This document shows positions 54,817-63,854 of a DNA stretch of 64,000 nucleotides, in pieces. The notes beneath the pieces are model-generated. The model saw only the letters and a program-made list of their open reading frames with translations, did no database searches and was not told where the DNA came from. Position 1 is the first letter of the stretch. The number at the start of each line of letters is the position of its first letter. The stretch comes from Vibrio crassostreae 9ZC13 (GTDB taxonomy: Bacteria > Pseudomonadota > Gammaproteobacteria > Enterobacterales > Vibrionaceae): positions 651,246 to 715,245 of the forward strand of contig NZ_AJYZ02000019.1 in the NCBI RefSeq assembly GCF_000272045.2, written 5' to 3'. The position numbers and the translations under genes are program-made.

Positions 54817-55311
54817 TTAGTTCTCGATCCATACTTTATCGCAAGAAGCATGATCTTGTGCCCAAAAATCGTGTAACTGCTTAGCAAAGTTGTTGATACT
54901 CTGACCATTTTCAGCAACGACATCCGAGATCAATAGGGAACCATCCGCTTCTGTGACGATAGCGCTCGCCACAACTTCACCGTTTTGAGTACCAATATAT
55001 AATACATGATCGTCAGAAAGCATAATTTGGCTCAAGAACTCAAGCATGTGTGCCCTTTCGATTTCATCTTGGTAAACGCTTGCTTGGTTGAGTGAAAATA
55101 GCACGGTCAATTTATGGAAATCGACTTTATGCAGTTCATCAATTTGGGAAGGAGTTTGATCTTGTGCTAGGAGTTGGTATGTCTTGGATGGAAGTTTGCT
55201 TTGATAAAGTTCACGGCCGAGGAGGCTCTCTTTTGCGGGGTAAGCAATATCGAGCTGACTAAATAGCCATTGGTTTTTCTTGTGTGCAATTTCAGGTATT
55301 TCGTTATTCAT
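54817..55311 (-). CDS. Soluble protein of unknown function, possible GNAT-like
   Basis: 164 residues from ATG 55311; the frame opens at 55341. I do not recognise it with confidence. The C-terminal half has strands (HVLYIGTQNGEVVASAIVTE, LLISDVVAENG) that could be an acyltransferase (GNAT) core, without the usual Q/RxxGxG/A loop. It starts 18 bases after a 41-residue lipoprotein ORF, so they look like an operon. Confidence 0.55.
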   Translation of the reverse strand: MNNEIPEIAHKKNQWLFSQLDIAYPAKESLLGRELYQSKLPSKTYQLLAQDQTPSQIDELHKVDFHKLTVLFSLNQASVYQDEIERAHMLEFLSQIMLSDDHVLYIGTQNGEVVASAIVTEADGSLLISDVVAENGQSINNFAKQLHDFWAQDHASCDKVWIEN

Positions 55312-55328
55312 TCTTTTAGTACCTACGG

Positions 55329-55454
55329 TTAGTATCCCCAAATATCGCAGTTATTTGGAAGACATACGGTCGGCTGAGGTGCCGAGCTACAAGCAGAGAG
55401 CATACAGAGCATGACCAAGGCCAACAAGTACTTTAAATGCTTCATATTTTTCAT
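55329..55454 (-). CDS. Unannotated 41-residue lipoprotein
   Basis: ATG 55454 opens 41 codons to TAA 55329. The peptide has a lipoprotein signal: a hydrophobic core (YLLALVMLCML), lipobox LSAC at Cys 22, then a short mature part with two further Cys (TVCLPNNCDIWGY). An ATG three codons in is an alternative start. It precedes the unknown soluble protein in the same direction. Confidence 0.7.
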   Translation of the reverse strand: MKNMKHLKYLLALVMLCMLSACSSAPQPTVCLPNNCDIWGY

Positions 55455-55559
55455 TATCCAACAACATCCTTTAAGAACTTAACGAAAAGCTCTACACTCG
55501 TATCCAAGCTTTCAATATCCTTATAGTAAACAGAACTATATAAATAAAAAGGACTTCTT

Positions 55560-56039
55560 ATGAAAAAAGCCTTAATAGCAGCAGGTATCGTGACAATGTT
55601 AGCTGGCTGTTCGGACAACGAGGTTGGCGACGTCTCACTGGGTTTCTTCACAATGAAGGATATCAAGATGTCTTCATTAGATGACGATAAGATCGCGGGT
55701 GTTACCTGTCATATCGCATCAATCGAAGCAAACCTTAGCCTTTCTGATCCAAGTGATAGCTCTATATCTTGTCGTCAAACAGGTGAAATTACACCAGAAA
55801 TGATTGCTCAAATAGACAAGAGTAAGTCTGGCGAAGTGGTATTCAAGCAATCGAAAAGTATCTTCTTTAAAACAATGAAGGTTCGTCGTATCTACGATGC
55901 AGAGAATCAGTCGCTGCTTTACTTGTCTTACACCACCAAAGAAACAGAAGGTAGCTTCAAACACAGCCTTTCAACTGTTCCACTATGGGGTACAGAGGCT
56001 TACGTTGATCCAGCGACGTTAGTACAGCCAACCGAGTAG
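55560..56039 (+). CDS. creA: CreA-family lipoprotein
   Basis: 159 residues. Lipobox LAGC (Cys 17) after MKKALIAAGIVTM. The mature part holds the CreA signature: KIAGVTCHIASIEA, then DPSDSSISCRQTGEI, FKTMKVRRIYDAENQSLLYLSYT, and SLSTVPLWG. CreA is a conserved periplasmic protein of unknown biochemical role, named from the E. coli cre locus, though creBCD is not present here. Divergent from the lipoprotein gene. Confidence 0.92.
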   Translation: MKKALIAAGIVTMLAGCSDNEVGDVSLGFFTMKDIKMSSLDDDKIAGVTCHIASIEANLSLSDPSDSSISCRQTGEITPEMIAQIDKSKSGEVVFKQSKSIFFKTMKVRRIYDAENQSLLYLSYTTKETEGSFKHSLSTVPLWGTEAYVDPATLVQPTE

Positions 56040-56058
56040 TTTCAAACATATAGTTAGT

Positions 56059-56095
56059 TGAATCACCTGTGCAGACATTGTGCAGGTGATTCAAA
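56059..56095 (+). other. Stem-loop after creA
   Basis: TTGAATCACCTG/CAGGTGATTCAA, a 12-bp perfect stem with a 13-nt loop, without a T tract. It may be an mRNA end stabiliser or weak terminator. Confidence 0.55.
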
Positions 56096-56168
56096 ATGTA
56101 ATAAAAATGAAAGAAACAGAAACAAAATGTGATATCATGCGGCAAAATTTTTTCACTGTATTTTTCAT

Positions 56169-57473
56169 ATGAAGTTTCCTGGACAGCGTAAATCTAAGCA
56201 CTACTTTCCAACTCACGCACGTGATCCGTTGGTCAACCAAATTCAACAAACGCCTAAGCTTCACCGCGCAACGATTGTGGGTGTTGGCCAAACGATTGTT
56301 GATATCGAAGCCCGTGTTGACAACGAGTTCCTAGAAAAATACGAGCTGAGTAAAGGTCACTCACTGGTATTGGAAGAAAGTAAAGCAGATGCGCTGTATG
56401 AAGAGTTAGTTGAGCGCGGTTTGATCACGCATCAATATCCTGGCGATACTATCGGCAACACACTGCACAACTATTCCGTACTTGCGGACAGCAAATCTGT
56501 CCTGCTTGGCGTAATGTCTAAGAAGATTGAAGTTGGCTCATTTGGTTATCGTTACCTTTGCCGCACTTCTTCTCGTATGAATCTAAACCACCTTCAAACT
56601 GTTGATGGTCCAATTGGTCGTTGTTACACGCTGATTTCTGAAGATGGCGAACGTACGTTTGCAATCAACGAAGGCCACATGAACCAACTTCTTCCAGAAA
56701 GCATTCCTGAAAAAGTCTTCGAGAAAGCTTCTGCATTGGTTGTGTCGTCATACCTAATGCGTGGCAAACCTGAAGATCCGATGCCAAAAGCGGTACAAAA
56801 AGCGATTGAATACGCGAAAGCGCACAATGTGCCTGTTGTACTAACACTTGGTACTAAGTATGTGATCGAAGGCAACGCTGAATGGTGGCAAGAATACCTG
56901 AAAGAAAACGTAACCATCGTCGCGATGAACGAAGATGAAGGTGAAGCGCTAACGGGTGAAAAAGATCCTCTATTGGCTGCTAACAAGGCACTTGAGTGGG
57001 TTGACCTAGTTCTATGTACTGCAGGTCCTATTGGTCTATACATGGCAGGTTACACTGACGAACCAGCGAAACGCGAAACCACACTGCCATTGTTACCGGG
57101 TAACATCCCTGAGTTCAATAAATACGAATTCAGCCGTGCGATGCGTAAGCAAGACTGTAAAGACCCAGTAAAAGTGTACTCTCACATTGGCCCTTACCTA
57201 GGCGGCCCACTTGAGATTAAGAATACCAATGGCGCTGGCGATGGTGCACTTTCAGCACTACTTCACGACATGGCAGCAAACAGCTACCACCACGTGAATG
57301 TACCAAACTCAGAGAAACACGAGCACGCTTGTCTGACGTACTCTTCACTGTCTCAAATTTGTAAGTACGCAAACCGTGTAAGCTACGAAGTGTTGACTCA
57401 GCACTCTCCTCGCCTTTCTCGTGCACTGCCTGAACGCGAAGATAGCTTAGAAGAAACATACTGGGATCGTTAA
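56169..57473 (+). CDS. gsk: Inosine/guanosine kinase
   Basis: A 434-residue PfkB-fold kinase that phosphorylates inosine and guanosine to IMP and GMP in purine salvage. The N-terminus (MKFPGQRKSKHYFPTHARDPL) is typical of Gsk. The anion-hole motif NTNGAGDGALSA near the C-terminus includes the catalytic Asp. The length matches E. coli Gsk (434). Confidence 0.94.
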   Translation: MKFPGQRKSKHYFPTHARDPLVNQIQQTPKLHRATIVGVGQTIVDIEARVDNEFLEKYELSKGHSLVLEESKADALYEELVERGLITHQYPGDTIGNTLHNYSVLADSKSVLLGVMSKKIEVGSFGYRYLCRTSSRMNLNHLQTVDGPIGRCYTLISEDGERTFAINEGHMNQLLPESIPEKVFEKASALVVSSYLMRGKPEDPMPKAVQKAIEYAKAHNVPVVLTLGTKYVIEGNAEWWQEYLKENVTIVAMNEDEGEALTGEKDPLLAANKALEWVDLVLCTAGPIGLYMAGYTDEPAKRETTLPLLPGNIPEFNKYEFSRAMRKQDCKDPVKVYSHIGPYLGGPLEIKNTNGAGDGALSALLHDMAANSYHHVNVPNSEKHEHACLTYSSLSQICKYANRVSYEVLTQHSPRLSRALPEREDSLEETYWDR

Positions 57474-57534
57474 TCGTCCATATTAGGTAGTTACCTCTTA
57501 GAGGTTAACGCCAAGTGAGATTACCCATTCCTTG

Positions 57535-57561
57535 AAGGGCTGCTATATGCAGCCCTTTTTG
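57535..57561 (+). terminator. Terminator of gsk
   Basis: AAGGGCTGC/GCAGCCCTT stem with a 5-nt loop, then T-rich tract, 60 bases after the gsk stop. Confidence 0.9.
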
Positions 57562-57719
57562 TATTCAACGCCAATATAATTGCAACTGAAGGTAATCAGA
57601 ACGAATATTTTGCTCGTTTAAGATTTGATCTCGCGCAATGACTCTTTAGATCTGTTATCTTCCAGCACATAATTCGTGTGGTTTGCCTTTACTTGGCAAA
57701 TTTATACAGTACTATCGCC

Positions 57720-57735
57720 ACGCAAACGTTTACGT
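57720..57735 (+). promoter_or_regulatory. PurR-type operator upstream of fhs
   Basis: ACGCAAACGTTTACGT agrees at 15 of 16 positions with the E. coli PurR box (ACGCAAACGTTTTCGT). It lies 33 bases before the fhs ATG, just after a TATACA -10-like element. PurR control of one-carbon supply for purine synthesis makes sense. Confidence 0.8.
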
Positions 57736-57767
57736 ACCGCCTTTCGGTTCTGATATAAGGATCAAAT

Positions 57768-59516
57768 ATGCTGTCTGATATTGATATTTGTCGCTCTACT
57801 CCCCTTAAAAACATCAGTGAGGTTGCCAAGCAAGCTGGCCTGCACCACAACGAACATCAGCCATTAGGGCAATTCAAATCTAAAGTGTCTCTCACGTCAC
57901 TTGAACGCCTCGCCAACCAACAAGATGGTAAATTAGTCGTAGTCACGGCGATCACACCGACACCTCTTGGTGAAGGCAAAACCGTCACTACTATCGGATT
58001 AGCACAAGGCCTCGCAGAGATTAACCAATCTGCAATGGCCTGCATTCGCCAGCCTTCAATGGGTCCGGTATTTGGTGTAAAAGGTGGCGCTGCGGGTGGT
58101 GGTTACTCTCAAGTTGCCCCTATGGAACAATTAAACCTGCACCTGACGGGCGATATTCATGCTGTTACGGCCGCTCACAACCTCGCCTCTGCCGCCATTG
58201 ATGCACGTTTGTATCATGAACAACGGGAAGGCTTAGAGGCGTTTGAAGCGCGTTCTGGCTTAAAAGCCTTGGATATTGACCCAAGCAGAATCGTTTGGCG
58301 ACGTGTACTTGACCACAATGATCGCGCACTACGCATGATCACGGTTGGCAAGAACGAAGCAGACAAAACAATTAACGGCTTTGAGCGAGAAGATGGATTT
58401 GATATCTCAGCTGCTTCAGAGCTAATGGCCATTCTTGCTCTAGCCAATGACCTTCAAGATTTGAGAAAGCGCATCGGACGAGTGGTACTTGCCTACAACA
58501 AACAAGGCTTGCCGTTGACCGCAGATGACTTCAACGTTGCAGGCGCAATGACCGTAACCATGAAGGATTCTATTGAACCAACATTGATGCAAACCCTTGA
58601 AGGCGTTCCTACCCTAATTCACGCCGGGCCTTTCGCGAACATCGCACATGGTAACTCTTCAATTATTGCCGATAAGATAGCGTTAAAACTGAGTGACTTT
58701 GTCGTGACCGAAGGTGGTTTCGGCTCAGATATGGGCTTTGAAAAAGCGTGCAACATAAAAGCAAAAGCGTCGAACAAAAAGCCCGATTGCGCTGTGGTTG
58801 TTGCAACATTACGTGGATTAAAGGCCAACTCTGGTTTATACGATTTGAGACCCGGCACTCCATTACCAGATTCAATTTTTAATGATGACCAAGACGCGCT
58901 AATTGCAGGCTTTGAGAACCTAAAATGGCACATCAACAACGTTAAGCAATACCAAGTGCCTACAGTTGTTGCGATTAACCGATTCCCACAAGACTCAGCT
59001 CAAGAGCTCGATGCTTTGAAACAGATGATCACCGACTTCGACTCAAGCGTTAACGTTGAAGTAAGCGAAGCATTTGGTCAAGGTGGCGAAGGCGCGACTC
59101 AACTGGCTCACGCTGTAGTCAAAGCTTGCCAAAAACAGAGTGAATTTAAGCCTTTGTATCACTCAGAGCAAAGCCTAGAAGAAAAGCTGATGGCAGTTGC
59201 TGAAGTTGGTTATGGCGCGGCAAGTATTTCGCTATCTCCACTGGCTAAAAAACAACTGGCTGAATTCAAACTGCATGGCTATAGCGACCTATCAGTTTGT
59301 TTGGCAAAAACACCACTATCGATCTCGACAGAAGCACACGTAAAAGGTGCACCAACCCAATTTGACGTGCCTGTTAGAGAACTAAAATTGTGTGCTGGTG
59401 CTGGCTTTATTTACGCGTTGTGCGGCAATGTAATGACCATGCCAGGCTTGCCTGACAAACCGGCGTTCATGTCGTTAGATATTGATAGTAATGGAAATAT
59501 CGTCGGCCTAAGCTAG
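57768..59516 (+). CDS. fhs: Formate-tetrahydrofolate ligase
   Basis: A 582-residue enzyme that makes 10-formyl-THF from formate, THF and ATP. P-loop: [13 protein letters not shown] near residue 65. Also characteristic: [14 protein letters not shown] and HAVTAAHNL. It lies downstream of gsk and is preceded by a PurR box, so both genes serve purine metabolism. AAGGATC lies upstream of the ATG. Monocistronic. Confidence 0.95.
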   Translation: MLSDIDICRSTPLKNISEVAKQAGLHHNEHQPLGQFKSKVSLTSLERLANQQDGKLVVVTAITPTPLGEGKTVTTIGLAQGLAEINQSAMACIRQPSMGPVFGVKGGAAGGGYSQVAPMEQLNLHLTGDIHAVTAAHNLASAAIDARLYHEQREGLEAFEARSGLKALDIDPSRIVWRRVLDHNDRALRMITVGKNEADKTINGFEREDGFDISAASELMAILALANDLQDLRKRIGRVVLAYNKQGLPLTADDFNVAGAMTVTMKDSIEPTLMQTLEGVPTLIHAGPFANIAHGNSSIIADKIALKLSDFVVTEGGFGSDMGFEKACNIKAKASNKKPDCAVVVATLRGLKANSGLYDLRPGTPLPDSIFNDDQDALIAGFENLKWHINNVKQYQVPTVVAINRFPQDSAQELDALKQMITDFDSSVNVEVSEAFGQGGEGATQLAHAVVKACQKQSEFKPLYHSEQSLEEKLMAVAEVGYGAASISLSPLAKKQLAEFKLHGYSDLSVCLAKTPLSISTEAHVKGAPTQFDVPVRELKLCAGAGFIYALCGNVMTMPGLPDKPAFMSLDIDSNGNIVGLS

Positions 59517-59753
59517 CTGCCCTTAGTTAGATAATCGGCAATTAATCGCGATTAATTTAGCTTAGGTTTCGGAGCAGTGTTCTATATTGAGCAATCATTT
59601 ACTAACGAAGTGATTGCTCAACAATCAAGCTTAACTGCAAAAAGTTGCACTTAAATCGTAGTTATATGCGAATCTTGTCTTAACTTCTGGGTCAAGATCA
59701 CATTAAAAACCCTATAAAATATATAGTATTGCGCTGATTCTTTGAGGACAGTG

Positions 59754-61658
59754 ATGAATACAAGTATAAAAAAACTAGTCAGCCAATTTCTATGTACCAT
59801 CTTTGCCCTAGGACTAGTCCCTGCCCTCTACATTAACTCTGAATTTGACAGGGTTGAAGCTCAGCACACGCTAAATATCCAACAGTCCAGCCAGAACCAG
59901 ATCGAATACAGCTTTCATGAACTCGCTGTTATTGTTGAGCAAATCTCTAACTCTGTTCCGTCAATCGCCGACTCTCAAACACTACTCCGAGCGATTCGAG
60001 AACCTTCTATTATCCATAAAGAAACCCTGCAAGATCTTTGGGTGATGTTAGCTCGTGGCCAAAAATACTATTCCCAGCTTCGTTATCTCGATCTAGCCGG
60101 CAACGAAGTGTTCCGCGTTAACTACAAAGACGGTCGAGCCACTGTCGTCCCCGAGAACGAACTGCAGAACAAATCTTCTCGAGATTACTACCAGATGCTT
60201 CAGAAATTAGAGATTGGTGATGTCAGATCCAGAGGCATTGACCTAGAAATGGAAAATGGAGAAATCATCCACCCGTTAACGCCGGCGCTTCGCATTATGA
60301 CGCCAGTCGCTGAAGGGAATCGAATTATTGGTTACTTCATTGCAAATCTAAACATGCTAGAGATTTACAACCGCCTTCATTACCAAATTGGAGACTCAGA
60401 TGCAGTCCCGGTCATTCTAAACAAAACTGGTCATGTCATCATGGGCCCTGACCCAGCTGAATCATTTGGGCATGTGATTGAATCACGTTCAGAGCAGACA
60501 TACGCAAAGCTATACCCAGAGCTTTGGAAAGACATTCAAGACAACTCTTCGTCTAGCTATTTCGATGGTAAGAACTGGTATTTCCACTCGGACATCAGCC
60601 CAAAGATAAAGCAGTTTGCAGGCCCTATTTACATGGTTCTTCACATTGAGAATCAGCATTTCAGCAGTCAATACCGACAAGAAAAACAAGCGATCGTCGT
60701 TCAGATCATCACCTTGTCTTTCTTGATTTCGATGATCTCCGCTGGCTTCGTATTGTGGAACAGCAACCACAAGAAGAACAGTATCGAGAGCCAACTTGCT
60801 AAGGCCGCAATGAATGGCATGTCTGCCTTGGTGATTACCGACAGAAACAACCGAATCATCAAAGTAAACCAAGAGTTCACCCGTGTGAGTGGCTACGAGT
60901 TAGAAGACGTAAAAGGCCGCCAACCGTCCATGTTTGCCTCTGGTCGCTACAACGAAGAGTTCTACATCAAGATGTGGAGTATCATCAAAGAGAAAGGCAT
61001 GTGGGAAGGCGAAGTGGTTAATCGTCGTAAAGACGGGTCTTTGATCACGGAAATATTGCGAATCCAAACCATTAAAGACTCGAAAGACGTGATTCAGTTT
61101 TATGTCGCTTCATTTGTGGATATAAGTAAACACAAAGAGCTAGAAAACAAACTGAGAAACCTGAGTGAAAAAGATGCCTTAGCTGGGTGTTGGAACCGCC
61201 GTAAATTCGATCTTGAGCTGCGAGATGAGTGCTCTCGTGTTAATCGTTACCCTACTCGCGAACAGTCTTGTTTAGCGATTTTGGACATAGACCACTTCAA
61301 ACGCATCAACGACAGATTTGGTCACGATTATGGAGATCGCGTCATTCAAACCGTTGCTCAAGTATTACAACGAGAGTGCCGAGAAACTGATTTTGTGGCT
61401 CGTATTGGTGGCGAAGAGTTTGGCGTTATTCTGCCTCATACCACAACAGAAGAAGCTGAGTATGTACTTAACAGATTGAGAATCGCAGTCAGTATTGAGC
61501 TCGATAACGTGGTGACGGTCAGTGGTGGAATTACCAACCTGACCAACGACCCTGCTCTTAGCTACAAGTGCGCCGATTTAGCACTTTATGAAGCCAAAGC
61601 AGCAGGTCGAAACAGTGTGTGCCTGTTCCTAGACAGCGAAATGAGCGAAATCGCCTAA
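59754..61658 (+). CDS. Membrane diguanylate cyclase with dCache, PAS and GGDEF domains
   Basis: 634 residues from ATG 59754 (GAGGA upstream; frame opens at 59742). TM1 about 5-25, a periplasmic dCache-like sensor (about 30-305), TM2 at 305-330, PAS domain (about 345-465) and GGDEF domain (about 475-625). The active site reads GGEEF, and RETD lies 5 residues before it, a normal inhibitory site. It should make c-di-GMP in response to a periplasmic ligand. No partner protein nearby. Confidence 0.93.
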   Translation: MNTSIKKLVSQFLCTIFALGLVPALYINSEFDRVEAQHTLNIQQSSQNQIEYSFHELAVIVEQISNSVPSIADSQTLLRAIREPSIIHKETLQDLWVMLARGQKYYSQLRYLDLAGNEVFRVNYKDGRATVVPENELQNKSSRDYYQMLQKLEIGDVRSRGIDLEMENGEIIHPLTPALRIMTPVAEGNRIIGYFIANLNMLEIYNRLHYQIGDSDAVPVILNKTGHVIMGPDPAESFGHVIESRSEQTYAKLYPELWKDIQDNSSSSYFDGKNWYFHSDISPKIKQFAGPIYMVLHIENQHFSSQYRQEKQAIVVQIITLSFLISMISAGFVLWNSNHKKNSIESQLAKAAMNGMSALVITDRNNRIIKVNQEFTRVSGYELEDVKGRQPSMFASGRYNEEFYIKMWSIIKEKGMWEGEVVNRRKDGSLITEILRIQTIKDSKDVIQFYVASFVDISKHKELENKLRNLSEKDALAGCWNRRKFDLELRDECSRVNRYPTREQSCLAILDIDHFKRINDRFGHDYGDRVIQTVAQVLQRECRETDFVARIGGEEFGVILPHTTTEEAEYVLNRLRIAVSIELDNVVTVSGGITNLTNDPALSYKCADLALYEAKAAGRNSVCLFLDSEMSEIA

Positions 61659-61721
61659 CAGAAAATCAGTATTGTTCCGCTAGGCTATTAGTTTGGCGGT
61701 TTAACAACCCAATCCTTGCAA

Positions 61722-62327
61722 TCAGCTTGGTGCAGGATAGAACTCTAGTTTGTTCCCCTCTATCACTAGAATACAATCCATGTTCGCAGCATGAGCAGCC
61801 TGCTTACCTAGGTTCGTATCTTCAAACACAACACACTGCTTTGGCTGCAAACCCATACCAAAACACGCATCTAAGAAAGTATCCGGATTTGGTTTGTGAT
61901 TCTTAACGTCTGTTGCTGTCACGAGAATATCGAGCTTACTCAAGATCTCTGTCTTATCCAGTAACTGTTCGGCACTTTTACGTTGACTGCCCGTTCCGAC
62001 TGCAATCTTCTTGTTACCCAGATGCTCTAACAACAGAGAGTGAGTACAAGGGATAACGTCTCCTTTGTCTTCGATAGCCGCAAACGACGCCATTTTAAAC
62101 GTAGAAACCGCTTGTGGGTCGAGCGATAAACCGTATTTGCTGTTCACCTCACCGGCTATCTTATAACTCGGCATGCCACCTAAGCTATGCAGCCAAGACG
62201 CTTCAAAATGAAAGCCAAACTCTTCAGCCGTTCGCTCCCACGCCTTTACATGTGCAGGCATTGTATCGATCAACGTACCGTCCATATCAAAGATTAATCC
62301 TTCATATGCCGTTAAATCTATTTTCAT
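61722..62327 (-). CDS. yqaB: HAD phosphatase, YqaB-like (fructose-1-phosphatase type)
   Basis: 201 residues from ATG 62327 (frame opens at 62339). Motif I DMDGTLIDT, motif II VGTGSQR, motif III KPNPDTFLDA, motif IV FEDTNLGKQAAHAA. The pattern and length fit the YqaB group of beta-phosphoglucomutase-like phosphatases acting on fructose-1-phosphate and other sugar phosphates. Confidence 0.85.
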   Translation of the reverse strand: MKIDLTAYEGLIFDMDGTLIDTMPAHVKAWERTAEEFGFHFEASWLHSLGGMPSYKIAGEVNSKYGLSLDPQAVSTFKMASFAAIEDKGDVIPCTHSLLLEHLGNKKIAVGTGSQRKSAEQLLDKTEILSKLDILVTATDVKNHKPNPDTFLDACFGMGLQPKQCVVFEDTNLGKQAAHAANMDCILVIEGNKLEFYPAPS

Positions 62328-62414
62328 CACTACTACCACTCTTAAATAAAGTTACTGATACCATAACCAATATTCAGTATCATGGCGCCATATTACCGTT
62401 CAAAATGGATGTTT

Positions 62415-62825
62415 ATGTTACAAATATCTAACTCTGTTTCGATTCAAGACTGGGAACTCCAGTTAACAGCGATCAGAGCACAAGGAGCCGGCGGTCAGAA
62501 CGTCAATAAAGTATCGAGCGCGATACATTTACGTTTTGATATCAAGCACTCTACCCTACCTGACTTCTATAAAGAAAAGCTCCTCGCACACAAAGATAGC
62601 CGCATCACCAAAGACGGTGTGATTATCATTAAAGCGCAACAGTATAGAACTCAGGAACAAAACCGAGATGATGCTTTAGTGCGCTTGAAAGAATTGATCT
62701 TGGAAGCGACAAAGGTTCAAAAAGTAAGACGAGCAACTAAGCCGACGCGTGGCTCTCAGAAAAGACGTTTAGAAAGCAAAAAACAAAGAAGCACCACCAA
62801 ACAGCTGCGTGGAAGAGTGAGCTGA
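62415..62825 (+). CDS. arfB: Alternative ribosome-rescue factor ArfB
   Basis: 136 residues from ATG 62415. ArfB frees stalled ribosomes by hydrolysing peptidyl-tRNA. The GGQ motif lies at GAGGQNVNK, followed by a basic C-terminal tail ([28 protein letters not shown]) that enters the mRNA channel. Release-factor domains I/II are absent, as expected. A frame start at 62382 is possible. Confidence 0.93.
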   Translation: MLQISNSVSIQDWELQLTAIRAQGAGGQNVNKVSSAIHLRFDIKHSTLPDFYKEKLLAHKDSRITKDGVIIIKAQQYRTQEQNRDDALVRLKELILEATKVQKVRRATKPTRGSQKRRLESKKQRSTTKQLRGRVS

Positions 62826-62918
62826 TGGCTTCATGCCCTCAGAGAACACATTACCCTAGAAGTATCTGTCAATTTGACTAACGAATCGATCTATTACGCT
62901 GTTTATTTGAAAGAAAGA

Positions 62919-63236
62919 CTACTGCTTCTTTTTGACCGACAAAATCAGCTTGATCAACAACAGGCGCTCTTCGCTGGTCAGCAGACGACTGACCGCAGCT
63001 ACATCTTCCGCTGTTACTTGTGATGCGCCAACAATATCAAGCACCACATCCAAATCCGTCACTTTTAAGGTTCTAGTGATTGAACGATACTGAGACATCT
63101 TGATGTCCGCCTCTCCGCGTTCAATCCTTTGATAGGTTTTTAAGCTCATTCCTGCACTCGAGGCTAACTTTTCTTGAGACAAGTTGGCTTGTTTCCTACG
63201 CTCAATCAGCGCCAATATTATGGGTTCTTGTGACAT
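62919..63236 (-). CDS. XRE-family DNA-binding protein
   Basis: 105 residues. HTH at about residues 8-60: IERRKQANLSQEKLASSAGMSLKTYQRIERGEADI. The C-terminal 40 residues are helical, with a final basic end. It may regulate itself or neighbours. Likely a small stand-alone regulator; no toxin partner seen. Confidence 0.8.
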   Translation of the reverse strand: MSQEPIILALIERRKQANLSQEKLASSAGMSLKTYQRIERGEADIKMSQYRSITRTLKVTDLDVVLDIVGASQVTAEDVAAVSRLLTSEERLLLIKLILSVKKKQ

Positions 63237-63436
63237 AAGCTCATCCTCAAAAGACAGTTATGTCCTAAATTCAGCAAGAAGCAGACCATATTGACTTGTG
63301 ATGGTTTACATAAGCCATCAAAGGCATATTATTCGCTTGATAAAACCGTTACGTTTCATAAACCTTCACACTGATATCAGTTGTGAACGTACAGGCTAGG
63401 TAACTTGAGTATTCAAGTGTTGGGAAATTAAAAAAA

Positions 63437-63763
63437 TTGCAAATTGCGAATAAGAAAGACGTCATATTGGAAATTGCGAATCGTTATAAATTGGCATTTC
63501 CTTGCATTAAGCACGCATTAGAAACGGACAATGCCCGCTCCGAAATTATTGCAGTGCAGCATAGGCTACTCACTTACAAAGAAGTGCTGCTGCACGGAAG
63601 TATGTTGGAAGAGAGAGAATTGAAGCAGGCCTTTTCTGCTCTGAACCAAAATGAAAAAGGTGTCGCACAAGGCGGTATTCAAAGCATCAACGACGCAGTT
63701 AAAGAGATGGATGTGATTGTCGAAAGGTACAGTAGAAAAGCGTCTACTGAATTCTGTGCCTAA
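63437..63763 (+). CDS. Small soluble protein of unknown function, TTG start
   Basis: 108 residues from TTG 63437. No ATG is nearby and the ribosome site is poor (GGGA 11 bases upstream), so the true start is uncertain. Predicted all-helical, with MLEERELKQAFSALNQNEKGVAQGG in the middle. Not recognised. A strong terminator follows, supporting expression. Confidence 0.6.
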   Translation: MQIANKKDVILEIANRYKLAFPCIKHALETDNARSEIIAVQHRLLTYKEVLLHGSMLEERELKQAFSALNQNEKGVAQGGIQSINDAVKEMDVIVERYSRKASTEFCA

Positions 63764-63792
63764 TCCTCTGAACGGCTTAAACAAACAAAACA

Positions 63793-63827
63793 AAAACGGC
63801 CAGTCATAGTTGAATGACTGGCCGTTT
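63793..63827 (+). terminator. Strong bidirectional terminator
   Basis: AAACGGCCAGTCAT/ATGACTGGCCGTTT, a 14-bp perfect stem with a 6-nt loop, A tract before and TTTGTTT after, between convergent genes. Confidence 0.93.
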
Positions 63828-63854
63828 GTTTAGCTAACATGAAGACGTGGGTAT

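Noticed and set aside
55454..55666. 70-codon minus-strand ORF over the start of creA
   Set aside because: Overlaps the CreA signal peptide and the shorter lipoprotein ORF has the better signature.
63441..63481. 11-base direct repeat AAATTGCGAAT, 30 bases apart
   Set aside because: Falls within one coding frame and yields a repeated IAN tripeptide; could be chance and only two copies.
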